A stretch of 64,000 nt of DNA from Paracoccaceae bacterium (GCA_018222585.1 JAAFAB010000006.1:62001-126000), one strand, 5' to 3'; shown: positions 8,374 to 18,026, counted from the first letter of the stretch. Notes: generated by a model not told the origin, from the letters alone. Program-made: numbers and translations.

Positions 8374-8781
8374 ATGCAGGACTGCACCGAGATGACCGCG
8401 CCGATGACCGACACCGCCGACCGTCCGCTTGGCCCCGCGCTGCGCCGCGGCTGGCGGCGGCGCTGCCCCAATTGCGGATCAGGACCGATGCTGAAGGGCT
8501 ATCTCAAGGTGCGCGATCACTGCCCTGTCTGCCGCGAGGATCTGTCGCAACACCGCGCCGACGACGGGCCGGCCTATATGACGATCCTGATCGTCGGGCA
8601 CCTTGCAGCGCCCCTGCTGGGATCGGTCTGGATGGCCTGGCAACCCGAGCCGCTGGTGCTGTTCACCATCTTCGCTATTGGCACCGTGGCCCTGTCTCTC
8701 TACCTTCTGCCGAGGCTCAAGGGGGCGATGGTCGCCTTCCAGTGGGCCCGCAGGATGCACGGTTTCGGCAGCGGGATCTGA
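8374..8781 (+). CDS. DUF983 family membrane protein
   Basis: A 135-residue protein with the DUF983 layout: an N-terminal CPNCGSG and a CPVC pair (residues 31-55) like a zinc ribbon, then two membrane segments (about 72-92 and 97-115). Family members occur near cytochrome oxidase and Nudix genes, but their role is unknown. The start at 8374 is well set by AGGAGG at 8361-8366. It lies 33 bp before a Nudix gene in the same direction, so they are probably co-transcribed. Confidence 0.85.
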   Translation: MQDCTEMTAPMTDTADRPLGPALRRGWRRRCPNCGSGPMLKGYLKVRDHCPVCREDLSQHRADDGPAYMTILIVGHLAAPLLGSVWMAWQPEPLVLFTIFAIGTVALSLYLLPRLKGAMVAFQWARRMHGFGSGI

Positions 8782-8814
8782 CCCCGTATCGCCCCGGACC
8801 GTAGGGGAGGACGC

Positions 8815-9519
8815 ATGAGCCAGCCGCGCCGAGACTCCGTGCCGATCCGTGACGCGGCCACGGTGATCGCCCTGCGCCGCCGTGGCGGTACGCGCCAGGT
8901 GCTGATGGGTCAGCGTGGCGCGGCGGCGGTCTTCATGCCGATGAAATTCGTCTTTCCCGGCGGGGCCGTCGATCCCGGCGACGGCGCGGTGCCGCTGGCG
9001 GCGCCCCTGCCCGCCTCCTGCGCCGCGCGGCTGGAACTGGACGCCCCCGCCGGCATGGCACGGGCGCTGGCCGCGGCGGCGATCCGCGAACTCTGGGAAG
9101 AGACAGGGCTGGTGCTGGGCCGCCCCGGCCACTGGCCGGATGCACCGCCCGACTGGCAGGGCTTCGCGGCCACCGGGCACCTGCCCGACGCCTCGGCGCT
9201 GCGCTTCGTCTTCCGCGCCGTCACGCCACCGGGCCGCCCGCGCCGCTTCGACGCCCGGTTCTTCACCCTGGACGCGGACCAGGCGATCGCCGGCGAGGCC
9301 GAGGATTTCTCGGCCGCCTGCGACGAGCTGAGCCACCTGCAGTGGATCCCGTTGCCCGAGGTGCGCCGCTTCGACCTGCCCTTCATCACCGAGGTCGTGC
9401 TGGCAGAGGTCGCCGCGCGCGACAGCGACGCGGCACCGGACTCAGTGCCCTATTTCGCCCAGGACGAGGAGGCACAGCTGTTCCGCCGCCTTGGCGGACG
9501 CTCTCCCCTCGCCGGGTAG
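8815..9519 (+). CDS. Nudix hydrolase
   Basis: A 234-residue Nudix-fold pyrophosphohydrolase. The catalytic helix is AAAIRELWEETGLVLG (about residues 82-98, REx2EExG core), preceded by FVFPGGAVDPGD, where the Gly-rich strand begins. The length and the large segment after the Nudix box resemble the NUDT7/19-like CoA or acyl-CoA diphosphatase-like group, but no CoA signature is certain. GGGGAGGACGC precedes the ATG. It follows the DUF983 gene closely. Confidence 0.88.
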   Translation: MSQPRRDSVPIRDAATVIALRRRGGTRQVLMGQRGAAAVFMPMKFVFPGGAVDPGDGAVPLAAPLPASCAARLELDAPAGMARALAAAAIRELWEETGLVLGRPGHWPDAPPDWQGFAATGHLPDASALRFVFRAVTPPGRPRRFDARFFTLDADQAIAGEAEDFSAACDELSHLQWIPLPEVRRFDLPFITEVVLAEVAARDSDAAPDSVPYFAQDEEAQLFRRLGGRSPLAG

Positions 9520-9573
9520 AGAATTCGTTTCCACCATGCATTTCAGTGACTTGACGACCGGCCTTCACGTCAC

Positions 9574-10455
9574 TCAGCCGACCGAGATCAACCCCAGGAC
9601 CGAGAGGGTGATCAGGGCGATGCCGCCGAATTCCTTGGCCGAGATCTTCTCGCGGAAGAACAGCACCGAGGCGAACAGGGAGAGCACGACCTCGAACTGG
9701 CCCACGGCATAGACCAGTGCCGCGTTCTGCAGGGTGAAGCCCGCGAACCAGCAGTAGGAGCCCGCCACCGAGGTCAGCCCGACCCAGATCGTGCGCCGCC
9801 AGCCGGTGACGACGCGGGTGATCTCTCCCCCCTCGCGCAGTGCCAGCCAGGCGCCGAGCAGCAGCACCTGCGCGCTGACCACGATGAGCAGCGTCACCAG
9901 GGCGCGGCTGGCCGGTTCGGCCGAGACCAGCAGGGTGGCGCCGCGGATGGTCACCCCAGAGACCGCGAAGAAAAGCCCCGAGGTCAACCCCAGCACAGCC
10001 GCGCGATTCGCGAAGCGTTTCAATCCCTTGCCGCCTGGCAGATCGGTCAGCAGCAAGACGCCGGCCAGCCCGGTCAGGATCGCCATCAAAGCCAGCGTGC
10101 TGATGCTCTCGCCCAGGATCAGCAGGCCGACGAAGGCGGTCAGCAGCACTTCGGTCTTCTTCAGGGTGACACCGACGGCGAAGTTGCGGCTCTTGAAGAT
10201 GGCGACGACACAGATGGTGGCGAGGATCTGCGTGACGCCGCCGATCACCGCATAGAGCCAGAACAGCGGCGGCAGCAGCGGAAAGGCCGGGCCCTGCAGC
10301 GCATAGACCAGCCAGACCAGCGGCGCGGCCCACAGGAAGCGCGCGAAGGTGGCCCCCGCCGGGCTGAGCCCGGTGGCCGCGAGCTGCTTCTGCAGCATGA
10401 ACCGTGCGGTCTGAAAGACAACGGCGGCAAGGGTGAAGAGAATCCAGGCGCTCAT
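9574..10455 (-). CDS. DMT-superfamily (EamA) transporter
   Basis: A 293-residue integral membrane protein with about ten hydrophobic helices in two EamA repeats (about 1-135 and 150-290), typical of drug/metabolite exporters. The sequence TLKKTEVLLTAFVGLLILGE at the end of repeat 1 matches the conserved helix 4-5 region. Substrate unknown. It lies 14 bp downstream of the desaturase gene on the same strand and converges with the Nudix gene. Confidence 0.85.
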   Translation of the reverse strand: MSAWILFTLAAVVFQTARFMLQKQLAATGLSPAGATFARFLWAAPLVWLVYALQGPAFPLLPPLFWLYAVIGGVTQILATICVVAIFKSRNFAVGVTLKKTEVLLTAFVGLLILGESISTLALMAILTGLAGVLLLTDLPGGKGLKRFANRAAVLGLTSGLFFAVSGVTIRGATLLVSAEPASRALVTLLIVVSAQVLLLGAWLALREGGEITRVVTGWRRTIWVGLTSVAGSYCWFAGFTLQNAALVYAVGQFEVVLSLFASVLFFREKISAKEFGGIALITLSVLGLISVG

Positions 10456-10469
10456 CCGCCTTTCATGCG

Positions 10470-11375
10470 CTATTCCCCGGGGGGCTGCCAGAGCGGATGC
10501 GGCACCGGGTCCTTGGCGCGCCCGAGATAGCGCCGGAAGACCTCGCCGTAGCTGGCGTAGCGGTAACCTTCGTTGCGGCGCAGGTAATGTTCCTTCCGCT
10601 TCGCGTAGAGTGCCGGCAGATCGTACCAGGGACGGTTGGGGTGCATGTGGTGCACTACATGGAAATTGTTGTTGAGGAAGAGCAGTGCCAGGGGGCCGCG
10701 ATCCTCGATGATCACCGTGCGGGCACGGGCCTTCTCATGGGCCTGGTGTTCCAGGAAGGTGCGGATCTTGAGCAGCGAATGCGACAGGTAGGTGCCCAGC
10801 ACGAAGGCCCAGAGCGGCATCGTTGCGACCGCGCTCAGCCACCAGATGACCAGCGCCAGCGCCGGAACGTGCCAGAGCCAGCCGCGCAGCACCGCCGGGT
10901 CGCGCAGGGCCAGCTGCGCCTCCAGCGCGATGAAGCCCGCATTGCCGATCAGCGGCCCCAGAAGGATCCGCCCCAGAAGCGTATTGTTGAGCCGCAGCAA
11001 CACCTTGCGCCAGCTCGGCAGGCGCTCCCAGACGGCGGGATCCAGGAAGTTCGTCTCGGGGTCGTCATAGGGATCGGTGAGGATCTCGTCGTGATGATGG
11101 GCCAGGTGGGTGGCGGCGAACCGCAGGTAGGGCACGGTGATCGAGAGCGCCGGAAAGACCAGCGCGGCGTTCAGCAGGCGGTTGCGGAAGGGATGGCCAT
11201 GGATCACCTCGTGGCTGAGCGAGGCATGGAGCCCCGCCGTGACCGCAAGCAGCGCGATCGCCGGCGCCAGCGCGACCTCGGCCAGCCAGGTGGTCGCCAG
11301 GATCCAGCCGGAATAGCAGAGCACGAGCAGGCCCAGGGTGGGCCATTCCACGGGCCGCGCGCCACGCTCAGACAT
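10470..11375 (-). CDS. Membrane fatty acid desaturase
   Basis: A 301-residue di-iron membrane desaturase. The three histidine boxes are present in order: HEVIHGH (about residues 55-61), HLAHHHDE (about 89-96) and HVVHHMHP (about 241-248), separated by hydrophobic pairs of helices. The enzyme would insert a double bond into, or hydroxylate, a membrane lipid or carotenoid-type substrate; which one is not readable. Its start overlaps the end of the DUF2061 gene by 8 bp, so the two are translationally coupled. Confidence 0.88.
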   Translation of the reverse strand: MSERGARPVEWPTLGLLVLCYSGWILATTWLAEVALAPAIALLAVTAGLHASLSHEVIHGHPFRNRLLNAALVFPALSITVPYLRFAATHLAHHHDEILTDPYDDPETNFLDPAVWERLPSWRKVLLRLNNTLLGRILLGPLIGNAGFIALEAQLALRDPAVLRGWLWHVPALALVIWWLSAVATMPLWAFVLGTYLSHSLLKIRTFLEHQAHEKARARTVIIEDRGPLALLFLNNNFHVVHHMHPNRPWYDLPALYAKRKEHYLRRNEGYRYASYGEVFRRYLGRAKDPVPHPLWQPPGE

Positions 11376-11574
11376 CGCGGCGTCCCCAGCTTATCCGGGC
11401 CCAGAGGCGTTCGTAGAGGACATAGCTGACGAGGCCCAGGGTCGCATTGATTAACGCCATCAGCCCGCCGGTGGTGACCGACCCGGTGAAGGCGAGGCCG
11501 ACCAGGCTCATCGTGACCAGACCGATCAGCGTCCAGAGAAGGCCCTTGAGCAGGCTGCGTGTCGTCGTTTCCAT
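11368..11574 (-). CDS. DUF2061 family small membrane protein
   Basis: A 68-residue protein starting METTTRSLLKGLLW, with two hydrophobic helices (about 12-30 and 35-55) around the TGS..GGLMALINA block of DUF2061. The family is often found with sulfate or lipid genes and has no proven function. An ATG 18 bp upstream is possible, but GAAGGGG fits 11574 as start. It is the first gene of a coupled unit with the desaturase. Confidence 0.82.
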   Translation of the reverse strand: METTTRSLLKGLLWTLIGLVTMSLVGLAFTGSVTTGGLMALINATLGLVSYVLYERLWARISWGRRDV

Positions 11575-11638
11575 GTGGTCCCCTTCCGGCACGAAGGTAG
11601 GGGGGCATCAGTGGCGGCGGAACTCGGGATCTTGTTAA

Positions 11639-11668
11639 CATATCCGGCGATATGTGATTTAATTCACT
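11639..11668. promoter_or_regulatory. Inverted repeats in front of the XRE-type regulator gene
   Basis: Two adjoining dyads lie within 32 bp of the regulator's start codon: CATATC-cggc-GATATG (11639-11654) and GTGA-tttaat-TCAC (11654-11667). They fit an operator for autoregulation and could also act on the divergent DUF2061-desaturase unit (start at 11574). The region is locally A+T-rich, as expected for a promoter. Function is inferred. Confidence 0.5.
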
Positions 11669-11670
11669 AC

Positions 11671-12528
11671 ATGGCAGATAGAGTCGACAAACGTGACCGC
11701 GCCCAGCTGTTCCGCCAGCGCCTGCGCGAGTCCATGGGGCAGCGTGGAGTGAGTCAGAGCGCCCTCGCCCGACGGGTGGGTGTGGACCGCTCGACGATTT
11801 CGCAGTTGTTGTCGGGGGACAGCCCCCGGTTGCCCAATGCCCAGGTGGTCGCCGAATGCGCGGCGGCGCTCGGGGTATCGGCGGACTGGCTGCTGGCGCT
11901 CTCGGACCGGCCCGAGACAGCGGCGGACCTGCTGGCGGGCTCGGCCCGGATGACCGAGGCGGCACGGGCGCTGATCGACGAACAGATCTTCGCCTGGCAC
12001 CAGGAGGCCGAGGGCTACAAGATCCGCCATGTGCCGGCCGGGCTGCCTGACATGCTGAAGACCAACGCGCTGCTGGAATGGGAATATACACCGCACCTGG
12101 GACGCACGACCCAGCAGGCCATCGGTGCCTCGGCCGACCGGCTGAGCTGGATGCGAAATGCCTCCTCGGACTACGAGATTGCCTTGCCCCGGCACGAGAT
12201 GATCGCCTTCGCCACCGCCACCGGCTACTACGCCGACGTTCCCGCCGACATCCGCGCCGAGCAGATCGACCGCTTCGCCGACCTGCTGGAAAGCCTCTAT
12301 CCCCGGATGCGGCTGTATCTCTTCGACGCGCGGCGGTTGTTCTCAGCCCCGGTGACGATCTTCGGCCCGCTGTTGGCGGTGCTCTATGTCGGGCAGAACT
12401 ATATCGCCTTCCGCGATACGGAACGGGTGCAGGCGATGACGGCGCACTTCGACCGGCTGGTCCGCGAGGCGTCGGTCTCGTCCCGGCTGCTGCCGGAATA
12501 CCTGCGTGAGTTGAAGGACTGGATCTGA
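11671..12528 (+). CDS. XRE-type helix-turn-helix regulator with uncharacterised C-terminal domain
   Basis: A 285-residue protein. Residues 10-75 form a Cro/CI helix-turn-helix (VSQSALARRVGVDRSTISQLLSGD), followed by LGVSADWLLALSD, the usual end of such domains. The remaining 200 residues carry a domain I do not recognise, with short segments such as GYYADVPADIRAEQIDRFADLLESLYPRMRLYLFD cut across it; it may be an effector or oligomerisation domain. The ATG at 11671 has little Shine-Dalgarno. Dyads directly upstream suggest autoregulation. Divergent from the DUF2061-desaturase unit. Confidence 0.8.
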   Translation: MADRVDKRDRAQLFRQRLRESMGQRGVSQSALARRVGVDRSTISQLLSGDSPRLPNAQVVAECAAALGVSADWLLALSDRPETAADLLAGSARMTEAARALIDEQIFAWHQEAEGYKIRHVPAGLPDMLKTNALLEWEYTPHLGRTTQQAIGASADRLSWMRNASSDYEIALPRHEMIAFATATGYYADVPADIRAEQIDRFADLLESLYPRMRLYLFDARRLFSAPVTIFGPLLAVLYVGQNYIAFRDTERVQAMTAHFDRLVREASVSSRLLPEYLRELKDWI

Positions 12529-12630
12529 GGCCCGGAGCGTGATCCGCCCTGCATCAAGCATATGAAATCTATGTTGACTTCCCCTCAGAGGCTTCCGGCA
12601 CAAGGCTGATGGAACGGACACGCCCAACCG

Positions 12631-12661
12631 GCCCCTGCCCGCCCGGGCCCGCGGCAGGGGC
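12631..12661. terminator. Probable bidirectional stem-loop between convergent genes
   Basis: GCCCCTGCC (12631-12639) and GGCAGGGGC (12653-12661) form a perfect 9-bp stem with a 13-nt loop, between the convergent regulator and aldo/keto reductase genes. There is no clear T-run, so termination efficiency is uncertain. Confidence 0.5.
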
Positions 12662-12669
12662 GCACGACC

Positions 12670-13713
12670 TCAATATGGCATCGGGTGCGCCTTGTAGACC
12701 GCATCGAGGTCCTGCAGCACCTCCTCGGACAGCTCGAGGTCGAGGCCATCGAGGATTCGGCCGAGCTGTTCCATGTCGGTGGCGCCGAAGATCACCGAAG
12801 CGGTGAATGGGCGTTGCGCCACCCAGGCCAGGCACATTGAGACCGTGTCGAGATCATGCTTGAAGGCCACGTCGATGTAATCGTCGATGGCCGCGAAAGC
12901 CCGCTTGGTGGCGCGCCCGCCCAGGTCCGGGTTCAGCGTGATGCGCGAGCCCTTGGGTCGCGCCCGCCCCTGGTACTTGCCCGTCAGCAGACCGGCGGCG
13001 AGGGGCGAATAGGCCATGAGGCCCACGCCCTCCAACAGGCAGAGCTCAGCGAGGTCGGTGTCGAAGTAGCGGCAGAGCAGCGAATACTCGTTCTGGATCG
13101 TCACCGGGCGCAACACGTCCTCTCCGGCCAGGCGCAGGTACTGCGCCATGCCCCAGGCGGTTTCATTGCTGAGACCGAAGGCGCGGATCGTGCCGCGCTT
13201 GCGCTCTTTCTCCAGGGCCTCCAGGCACGCGTGCAGATTGTCCAGGATGGCGTTCCGGTCCATGCCGGAGGGGTCGTAGCCCCAGACCTTGCGAAAGTGG
13301 TAGGAGCCGCGATTGGGCCAGTGGAACTGGTAGAGGTCGATGTAATCGGTCTTGAGCCGCCGCAACGAGCCTTCCACCGCCTCGTTGATGGTGGCGGGGG
13401 TGATCGGCGCGCCTTCGCGGATCATCTTCTGTCCCTCGCCGGCGTGCTTGGTGGCAATCACCACCTCCGACCGATGGCCGCGGCTCTTTTCCAGCCAGAG
13501 GCCGATGATGCGTTCGGTGCGCCCCACGGTTTCCTCGCGCACGGGGTTCACCGGATAGACCTCTGCGGTGTCGATGAAGTTCACGCCACGAGCCAGGGCG
13601 GCGTCGATCTGCTGGTGCGCGTCCTTGCTGCGGGTCTGATTGCCCCAGGTCATCGACCCGAGGCAGTAGTTCGACACCTCGATCCCCGTGCGACCAAGTT
13701 CTACCTTACGCAT
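12670..13713 (-). CDS. Aldo/keto reductase
   Basis: A 347-residue NADPH-dependent aldo/keto reductase of the Tas/YghZ-like group. The catalytic tetrad is visible: Asp and Tyr in FIDTAEVYP (about residues 47-55), Lys in VIATKHAG (about 88) and His in LYQFHWPNRG (about 130). The coenzyme-binding end includes VIFGATDMEQL. Length matches Tas. Its substrate is likely an aldehyde or ketone, not defined. Convergent with the XRE-type regulator. Confidence 0.9.
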   Translation of the reverse strand: MRKVELGRTGIEVSNYCLGSMTWGNQTRSKDAHQQIDAALARGVNFIDTAEVYPVNPVREETVGRTERIIGLWLEKSRGHRSEVVIATKHAGEGQKMIREGAPITPATINEAVEGSLRRLKTDYIDLYQFHWPNRGSYHFRKVWGYDPSGMDRNAILDNLHACLEALEKERKRGTIRAFGLSNETAWGMAQYLRLAGEDVLRPVTIQNEYSLLCRYFDTDLAELCLLEGVGLMAYSPLAAGLLTGKYQGRARPKGSRITLNPDLGGRATKRAFAAIDDYIDVAFKHDLDTVSMCLAWVAQRPFTASVIFGATDMEQLGRILDGLDLELSEEVLQDLDAVYKAHPMPY

Positions 13714-13891
13714 GTCCGTCCGTTCCCAGCTTTCTGTCAGTCCTAGAGCCAGAAGGTTACGAATTTCCTGCGGGTTGCAAGGTCATTTCCCGCAATTGCA
13801 CCTTTCGCGAAACCGAGAGGCAAGGGCAGAAAACGCCCCCTGATGTCGCCGGCGGGCTGGCATTGTCCGCCCCGAGGCGCGAGGAAGGGGG

Positions 13892-15112
13892 ATGCGATTT
13901 GTCCTCAGCCTCTCGGCGCTCTTCCTGTCGGTCATCCTTCTGCAACTCTCCTCCGGCGGGGTCGGCCCGCTGGATGCGCTCTCGGGCCTGGAGCTGGGGT
14001 TCACCCGGGGAGAGATCGGCATGTTGGGCTCGGCCCATTTCGTCGGCTTCTTCATCGGGTGCTGGGGCGCGCCGCGCCTGCTGGGACGGGTCGGCCATGC
14101 CCGCGCCTTCGCCGCCTTCACCGCGCTCGGCTCGATCGGGCTGATGGGACACATGATGCTGGTCGATCCCTGGGCCTGGGCGGCGATGCGTGTCGCCTCG
14201 GGGATCTGCATCGCCGGCTGCTACACGGTGATCGAGGGCTGGCTGATGGCCCGCATCGAGGACCGCGACCGTGGCCGCGCCATCGGCCTCTACCGTATCG
14301 CCGACATGTCGGCCTCGCTGGGTGCCCAGCTGATGATCGGCGTGCTGGCCCCGGCCGCCTATGCCTCCTACAACGTGCTGGCGATCCTGTGCTGCGCCGC
14401 GCTGCTGCCGCTGGCGCTCAGCAAGGCGGCCCAGCCGACGATGTCCGAGGCCCCCCGGCTGCGCCCGCTGCTGGCCTGGCAACGCTCGCCGCTGGCGGCT
14501 TTCGCGGTGGTGGTCTCGGCGCTGTCGGCGGCGACCTTCCGCATGATCGGCCCGCTCTATGGCCAGGAGATCGGCCTGAACACGACACAGATCGCCTGGT
14601 TCCTGGCGCTCTTCGTACTGGGCGGGGCGCTGGCGCAGTACCCGACCGGCTGGCTGGCGGACAAGTACGACCGGCGCCGCGTGCTGGTCGGGATCTCGCT
14701 GGCCGCCATGGCCTCGTGCCTGTTCTCGGCGCTGACCATCACCGGGCCGCAGGCGGCGATGGTCAACGGCTTCTTCTTCGGCCTGGCCACCTACCCGGTC
14801 TATTCCGTCGCCCTCGCCCATGCCCATGACTTCGCCGAAAGCCATGAACGGGCCGAGCTGTCGGCGGCGCTGCTCTTCTCCTATGCGCTCGGCGCGATCT
14901 CGGCGCCCTGGCTGGCCTCGCAACTGATCGGGCTGTTCGGCCCGGCCTCGATCTACGGCATGGTCGCGGCGGGCCATGCGGCGCTGCTGGTCTTCGGCCT
15001 GCTGCGGATGCGGGCGCGCCCGGTGCCCGAGGCACGCACCCAATACATCTATGCGCCGCGCACCACCTTCCTGATCGGGCGCCTGCTGCGCGGGCTGCGC
15101 GAAAGGTCCTGA
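13892..15112 (+). CDS. MFS transporter, YcaD-like
   Basis: A 406-residue major facilitator with twelve predicted helices. It has the MFS loop 2-3 in variant form ([15 protein letters not shown]), a [11 protein letters not shown] segment and the loop 8-9 sequence [13 protein letters not shown]. The spacing and the VIEGWLM block resemble YcaD-type carriers. A GGAAGGGGG sequence lies before the ATG. Substrate unknown; it may be an efflux carrier. It stands alone. Confidence 0.85.
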   Translation: MRFVLSLSALFLSVILLQLSSGGVGPLDALSGLELGFTRGEIGMLGSAHFVGFFIGCWGAPRLLGRVGHARAFAAFTALGSIGLMGHMMLVDPWAWAAMRVASGICIAGCYTVIEGWLMARIEDRDRGRAIGLYRIADMSASLGAQLMIGVLAPAAYASYNVLAILCCAALLPLALSKAAQPTMSEAPRLRPLLAWQRSPLAAFAVVVSALSAATFRMIGPLYGQEIGLNTTQIAWFLALFVLGGALAQYPTGWLADKYDRRRVLVGISLAAMASCLFSALTITGPQAAMVNGFFFGLATYPVYSVALAHAHDFAESHERAELSAALLFSYALGAISAPWLASQLIGLFGPASIYGMVAAGHAALLVFGLLRMRARPVPEARTQYIYAPRTTFLIGRLLRGLRERS

Positions 15113-15150
15113 GCGCCGGGCCCTGGCCCCCAGGGATTCCGACATGTCCA

Positions 15151-15178
15151 TGCGGCTCTTTTTATGCGGCTCTTTTTA
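15151..15178. repeat. Perfect 14-bp tandem duplication upstream of metG
   Basis: TGCGGCTCTTTTTA occurs twice without a gap (15151-15164 and 15165-15178), 71 bp before the metG start, in the probable promoter or leader. It is likely a recent duplication; T-runs give it a locally different composition. Confidence 0.7.
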
Positions 15179-15248
15179 TTCGGGCCGGGGCGGGCTAAGA
15201 GGCGGGTCAGACCCTTCGGGGACGGCAGCGATTTCAACGGAGGCGTCC

Positions 15249-16961
15249 ATGGCGCGGCATCTCATCACCTCGGCGATCCCCTACATCAACGGGATCAAGC
15301 ACCTCGGCAACCTCGTCGGCTCTCAGCTGCCGGCGGATCTTTACGCCCGCTACCTGCGCGGACGCGGCAACGAGGTGCTTTTCCTCTGTGCCACCGACGA
15401 GCACGGCACCCCGGCCGAGCTGGCCGCCGCCAAGGCCGGCAAGCCGGTGGCCGAATACTGTGCCGAAATGCACGAGGTGCAGGCCGGGATCGCCGAGGGC
15501 TTCCGTCTCAGCTTCGATCACTTCGGGCGCTCCTCCTCGCCGCGCAACCATGCGCTGACCCAGCATTTCGCCGGCGTCCTGGCCGAAAAGGGACTGATCC
15601 GCGAGGTGTCGGAAACACAGATGTACAGCCCTACCGACGGGCGCTACCTGCCGGACCGCTACATCGAGGGCACCTGCCCCAATTGCGGTTTCGACAGCGC
15701 CCGCGGCGACCAGTGCGACAACTGCACCAAGCAGCTGGATCCGGTCGACCTGATCAATCCGCATTCCACCATCTCGGGCGCCACCGACCTTGAGATGCGC
15801 GAGACCAAGCACCTCTATCTCTGCCAGTCGGTGATGAAGACCGAGATCGAGACCTGGATCGACAGCAAGACCGACTGGCCGGTGCTGACCACCTCGATCG
15901 CGAAGAAATGGCTGAACGACGGCGACGGGCTGCAGGACCGGGGGATCACCCGCGATCTCGACTGGGGCATCCCGGTGAAGAAGGGATCCGAGGACTGGCC
16001 GGGCATGGAAGGCAAGGTCTTCTACGTCTGGTTCGACGCGCCGATCGAATATATCGCCTGCGCCCAGGAATGGGTCGACGCCGGCAAGGGGACGGACTGG
16101 GCGCGCTGGTGGCGCACCGACAAGGGCGCCGGCGATGTCACCTACACGCAGTTCATGGGCAAGGACAACGTGCCCTTCCACACGCTGACCTTCCCCGCCA
16201 CCATCCTCGGCTCGGGCGAGCCCTGGAAGCTGGTCGATTACATCAAGAGCTTCAACTACCTGAACTACGAGGGTGGCCAGTTCTCGACCTCGCGCGGGCG
16301 CGGGGTCTTCATGGATCAGGCGCTTGAGGTCCTGCCCTCGGACTATTGGCGCTGGTGGCTGCTTTCGCATGCGCCGGAGAGCTCCGACGCGGAGTTCACC
16401 TGGGAGAATTTCCAGGCCTCGGTGAACAAGGACCTGGCCGATGTGCTGGGCAATTTCGTCAGCCGGGTGACCAAGTTCTGCCGGTCGAAGTTCGGCGAAG
16501 TGGTGCCGGAAGGGGGCAGCTACGGCGCCGCCGAAGAGGCGCTGATCGCCGAGCTTTCCGAGCGGGTGCGCCGCTACGAGGCGCTGATGGACGCCATGGA
16601 AGTGCGCAAGTCGGCGCAGGAGCTGCGCGCGATCTGGGCGGCGGGCAACGAGTATCTGCAGAGCGCCGCGCCCTGGGCGGTGTTCAAGGAGGATCCGGCG
16701 CAGGCCGCGGCCATCGTCCGCCTGTCGCTGAACCTGATCCGGCTCTACGCGGCGCTGTCCGCGCCCTTCATCCCGGACACCTCGGCGGTGCTCCGCGAGG
16801 CGCTGAAGCTCGACAGCCTCGACTGGCCGGGCGATCTGCCCGAGGCGCTGTCGGCCCTGCCCGCCGGCTCGGCCTTCGCCGTGCCCGAGAACCTGTTCCG
16901 CAAGATCAGCGACGAAGAACGCGAGGACTGGCAGCAGAGGTTCAGCGGCAAGCGCGACTGA
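15249..16961 (+). CDS. metG: Methionyl-tRNA synthetase
   Basis: A 570-residue class I aminoacyl-tRNA synthetase charging tRNA-Met. The HIGH-type motif appears as HLGN in the first 20 residues ([11 protein letters not shown]), the zinc finger of the connective peptide as CPNCGF..CDNC (about 140-160), and the KMSKS equivalent as FSTSRGRG (about 345), the variant of one bacterial and the archaeal/eukaryotic branch. The anticodon-binding helical domain follows; no C-terminal EMAP-like tRNA-binding domain is present. An open frame of 35 extra codons lies upstream, but the ATG at 15249 has an AACGGAGGCG ribosome site and gives the standard MARHLITSA start. Confidence 0.96.
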   Translation: MARHLITSAIPYINGIKHLGNLVGSQLPADLYARYLRGRGNEVLFLCATDEHGTPAELAAAKAGKPVAEYCAEMHEVQAGIAEGFRLSFDHFGRSSSPRNHALTQHFAGVLAEKGLIREVSETQMYSPTDGRYLPDRYIEGTCPNCGFDSARGDQCDNCTKQLDPVDLINPHSTISGATDLEMRETKHLYLCQSVMKTEIETWIDSKTDWPVLTTSIAKKWLNDGDGLQDRGITRDLDWGIPVKKGSEDWPGMEGKVFYVWFDAPIEYIACAQEWVDAGKGTDWARWWRTDKGAGDVTYTQFMGKDNVPFHTLTFPATILGSGEPWKLVDYIKSFNYLNYEGGQFSTSRGRGVFMDQALEVLPSDYWRWWLLSHAPESSDAEFTWENFQASVNKDLADVLGNFVSRVTKFCRSKFGEVVPEGGSYGAAEEALIAELSERVRRYEALMDAMEVRKSAQELRAIWAAGNEYLQSAAPWAVFKEDPAQAAAIVRLSLNLIRLYAALSAPFIPDTSAVLREALKLDSLDWPGDLPEALSALPAGSAFAVPENLFRKISDEEREDWQQRFSGKRD

Positions 16962-17294
16962 TCCCGGACGCGGCGCTCCGCCTGTCTGGGAGAGGCATCA
17001 GTCAATCCCGGTTCAGCACGGGCGCCGGGGCGGGCGAACGGGTGCGCCTCAATAGCGCCCATCGGGCCGAGACGCCCCTCTGCCTGCCCCTCTGCCTCGT
17101 CGCGGATGGGCTGGACGTTTCCAACGACAGCCTTCCCGCCATGGGGTGCGCCGCGTGCTGCTTGCGGGACCTTGGCCCAGGCGTGTGGCGCCCGGGCCCC
17201 GCCGGGCCGCTACATCGCATACTGCACGGCCCAAGGGGCATCTGGCGGCGCGTCCATCTAGCCCTGACGGATCGCTGCGGGCGCGCCGCGCGCG
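16962..17294. other. Intergenic region without recognisable gene
   Basis: These 333 bp separate convergent metG and the PDC sensor gene. Both strands show only short open stretches without ribosome sites. No clear terminator hairpin with a T-run is seen. Confidence 0.6.
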
Positions 17295-17879
17295 TCAGTA
17301 GAGCATGTCGGCGTTGAGGCCCACGGTCACCGCGCCGATGACCTCGCGCGTGTCGGGATCCATGACCGAGACCGAGACCTGCCCCAGGTAGGACTGGGTG
17401 GATTCATCGAACTCCACGTCACCGACATGGACCGCGCCCGGCCCGACCAGGAAGGTTTCCTGGAACTTCGCCTCGTCCCCCTGCCAGTAGTCCGAGGTGG
17501 CGCCGGTGGCGGCGACGTTCAGCCCGTTGGCATCCATCAGGAAGATCTCGCTGATGGCGCCGGCGGTGTCGTGGGCCCTTTCCCGCAGGAAATCCGAGGC
17601 GGGGTGCGTGAGCACCGTGTCGACCAGGGGCTGCGTGCCTGTGCCGACCTGCGCCCGCCAGTCCTGGTCCAGCGCATCGATCTGGTCCTGTGGCAGGGTC
17701 CCGAGGCGGTTGTTCTGGGTGCGGATCGCGTCGATCACCAAGGGATCGAAGACCCAGAGCAGCACCTCGCTTTCCAGGTAGTCGCGCATCGAGGATTCAT
17801 AGGGATTTGCCTGCAGCGGCGCGGCCAGCGGCAGCAGGGCGAGGGCCGAAGCGGCCAGGGCGGTACGAAGGAGTGTCAT
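17295..17879 (-). CDS. Exported PDC/Cache-type sensor domain protein
   Basis: A 194-residue protein with a signal peptide (MTLLRTALAASALALLPLAAPLQA, cleavage after LQA). The rest resembles a single PDC (Cache) domain: an N-terminal long helix with DPLVIDAIRTQN, the FLMDANGLNVAATG strand pair, a YWQGDEAKFQ segment and the FDESTQSYLGQVSVSVMDPDT..IGAVTVGLN core. Such domains usually sit in chemoreceptors or kinases; here it is alone and has no output domain, so it may be a periplasmic ligand-binding partner. The ATG at 17879 was chosen because it starts the signal peptide. Confidence 0.75.
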   Translation of the reverse strand: MTLLRTALAASALALLPLAAPLQANPYESSMRDYLESEVLLWVFDPLVIDAIRTQNNRLGTLPQDQIDALDQDWRAQVGTGTQPLVDTVLTHPASDFLRERAHDTAGAISEIFLMDANGLNVAATGATSDYWQGDEAKFQETFLVGPGAVHVGDVEFDESTQSYLGQVSVSVMDPDTREVIGAVTVGLNADMLY

Positions 17880-18026
17880 CTGGGTCCCCGAATGGCTGAA
17901 AGTCAGCGGTACTCTGCCCCGAAACACTTTCTCCCCGCTTAACGCCGCCCCAATCCGTGCCCGAAGGAAACGCTCTCTTGCTAAAATGCGCCCTATATTC
18001 CCGGCGGAGCGGAGCCGGGCAGAGGA

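Noticed and set aside
13757-15151. Long antisense open frame opposite the YcaD-like transporter.
   Set aside because: High G+C in third positions keeps antisense frames open; the product is low-complexity Arg/Gly/Ala and has no family signature.
17977-17999. A CTTGCTAA..CCTATATTC sequence that resembles a promoter on the plus strand.
   Set aside because: The -35 to -10 distance is only about 10-12 bp and no plus-strand gene follows.
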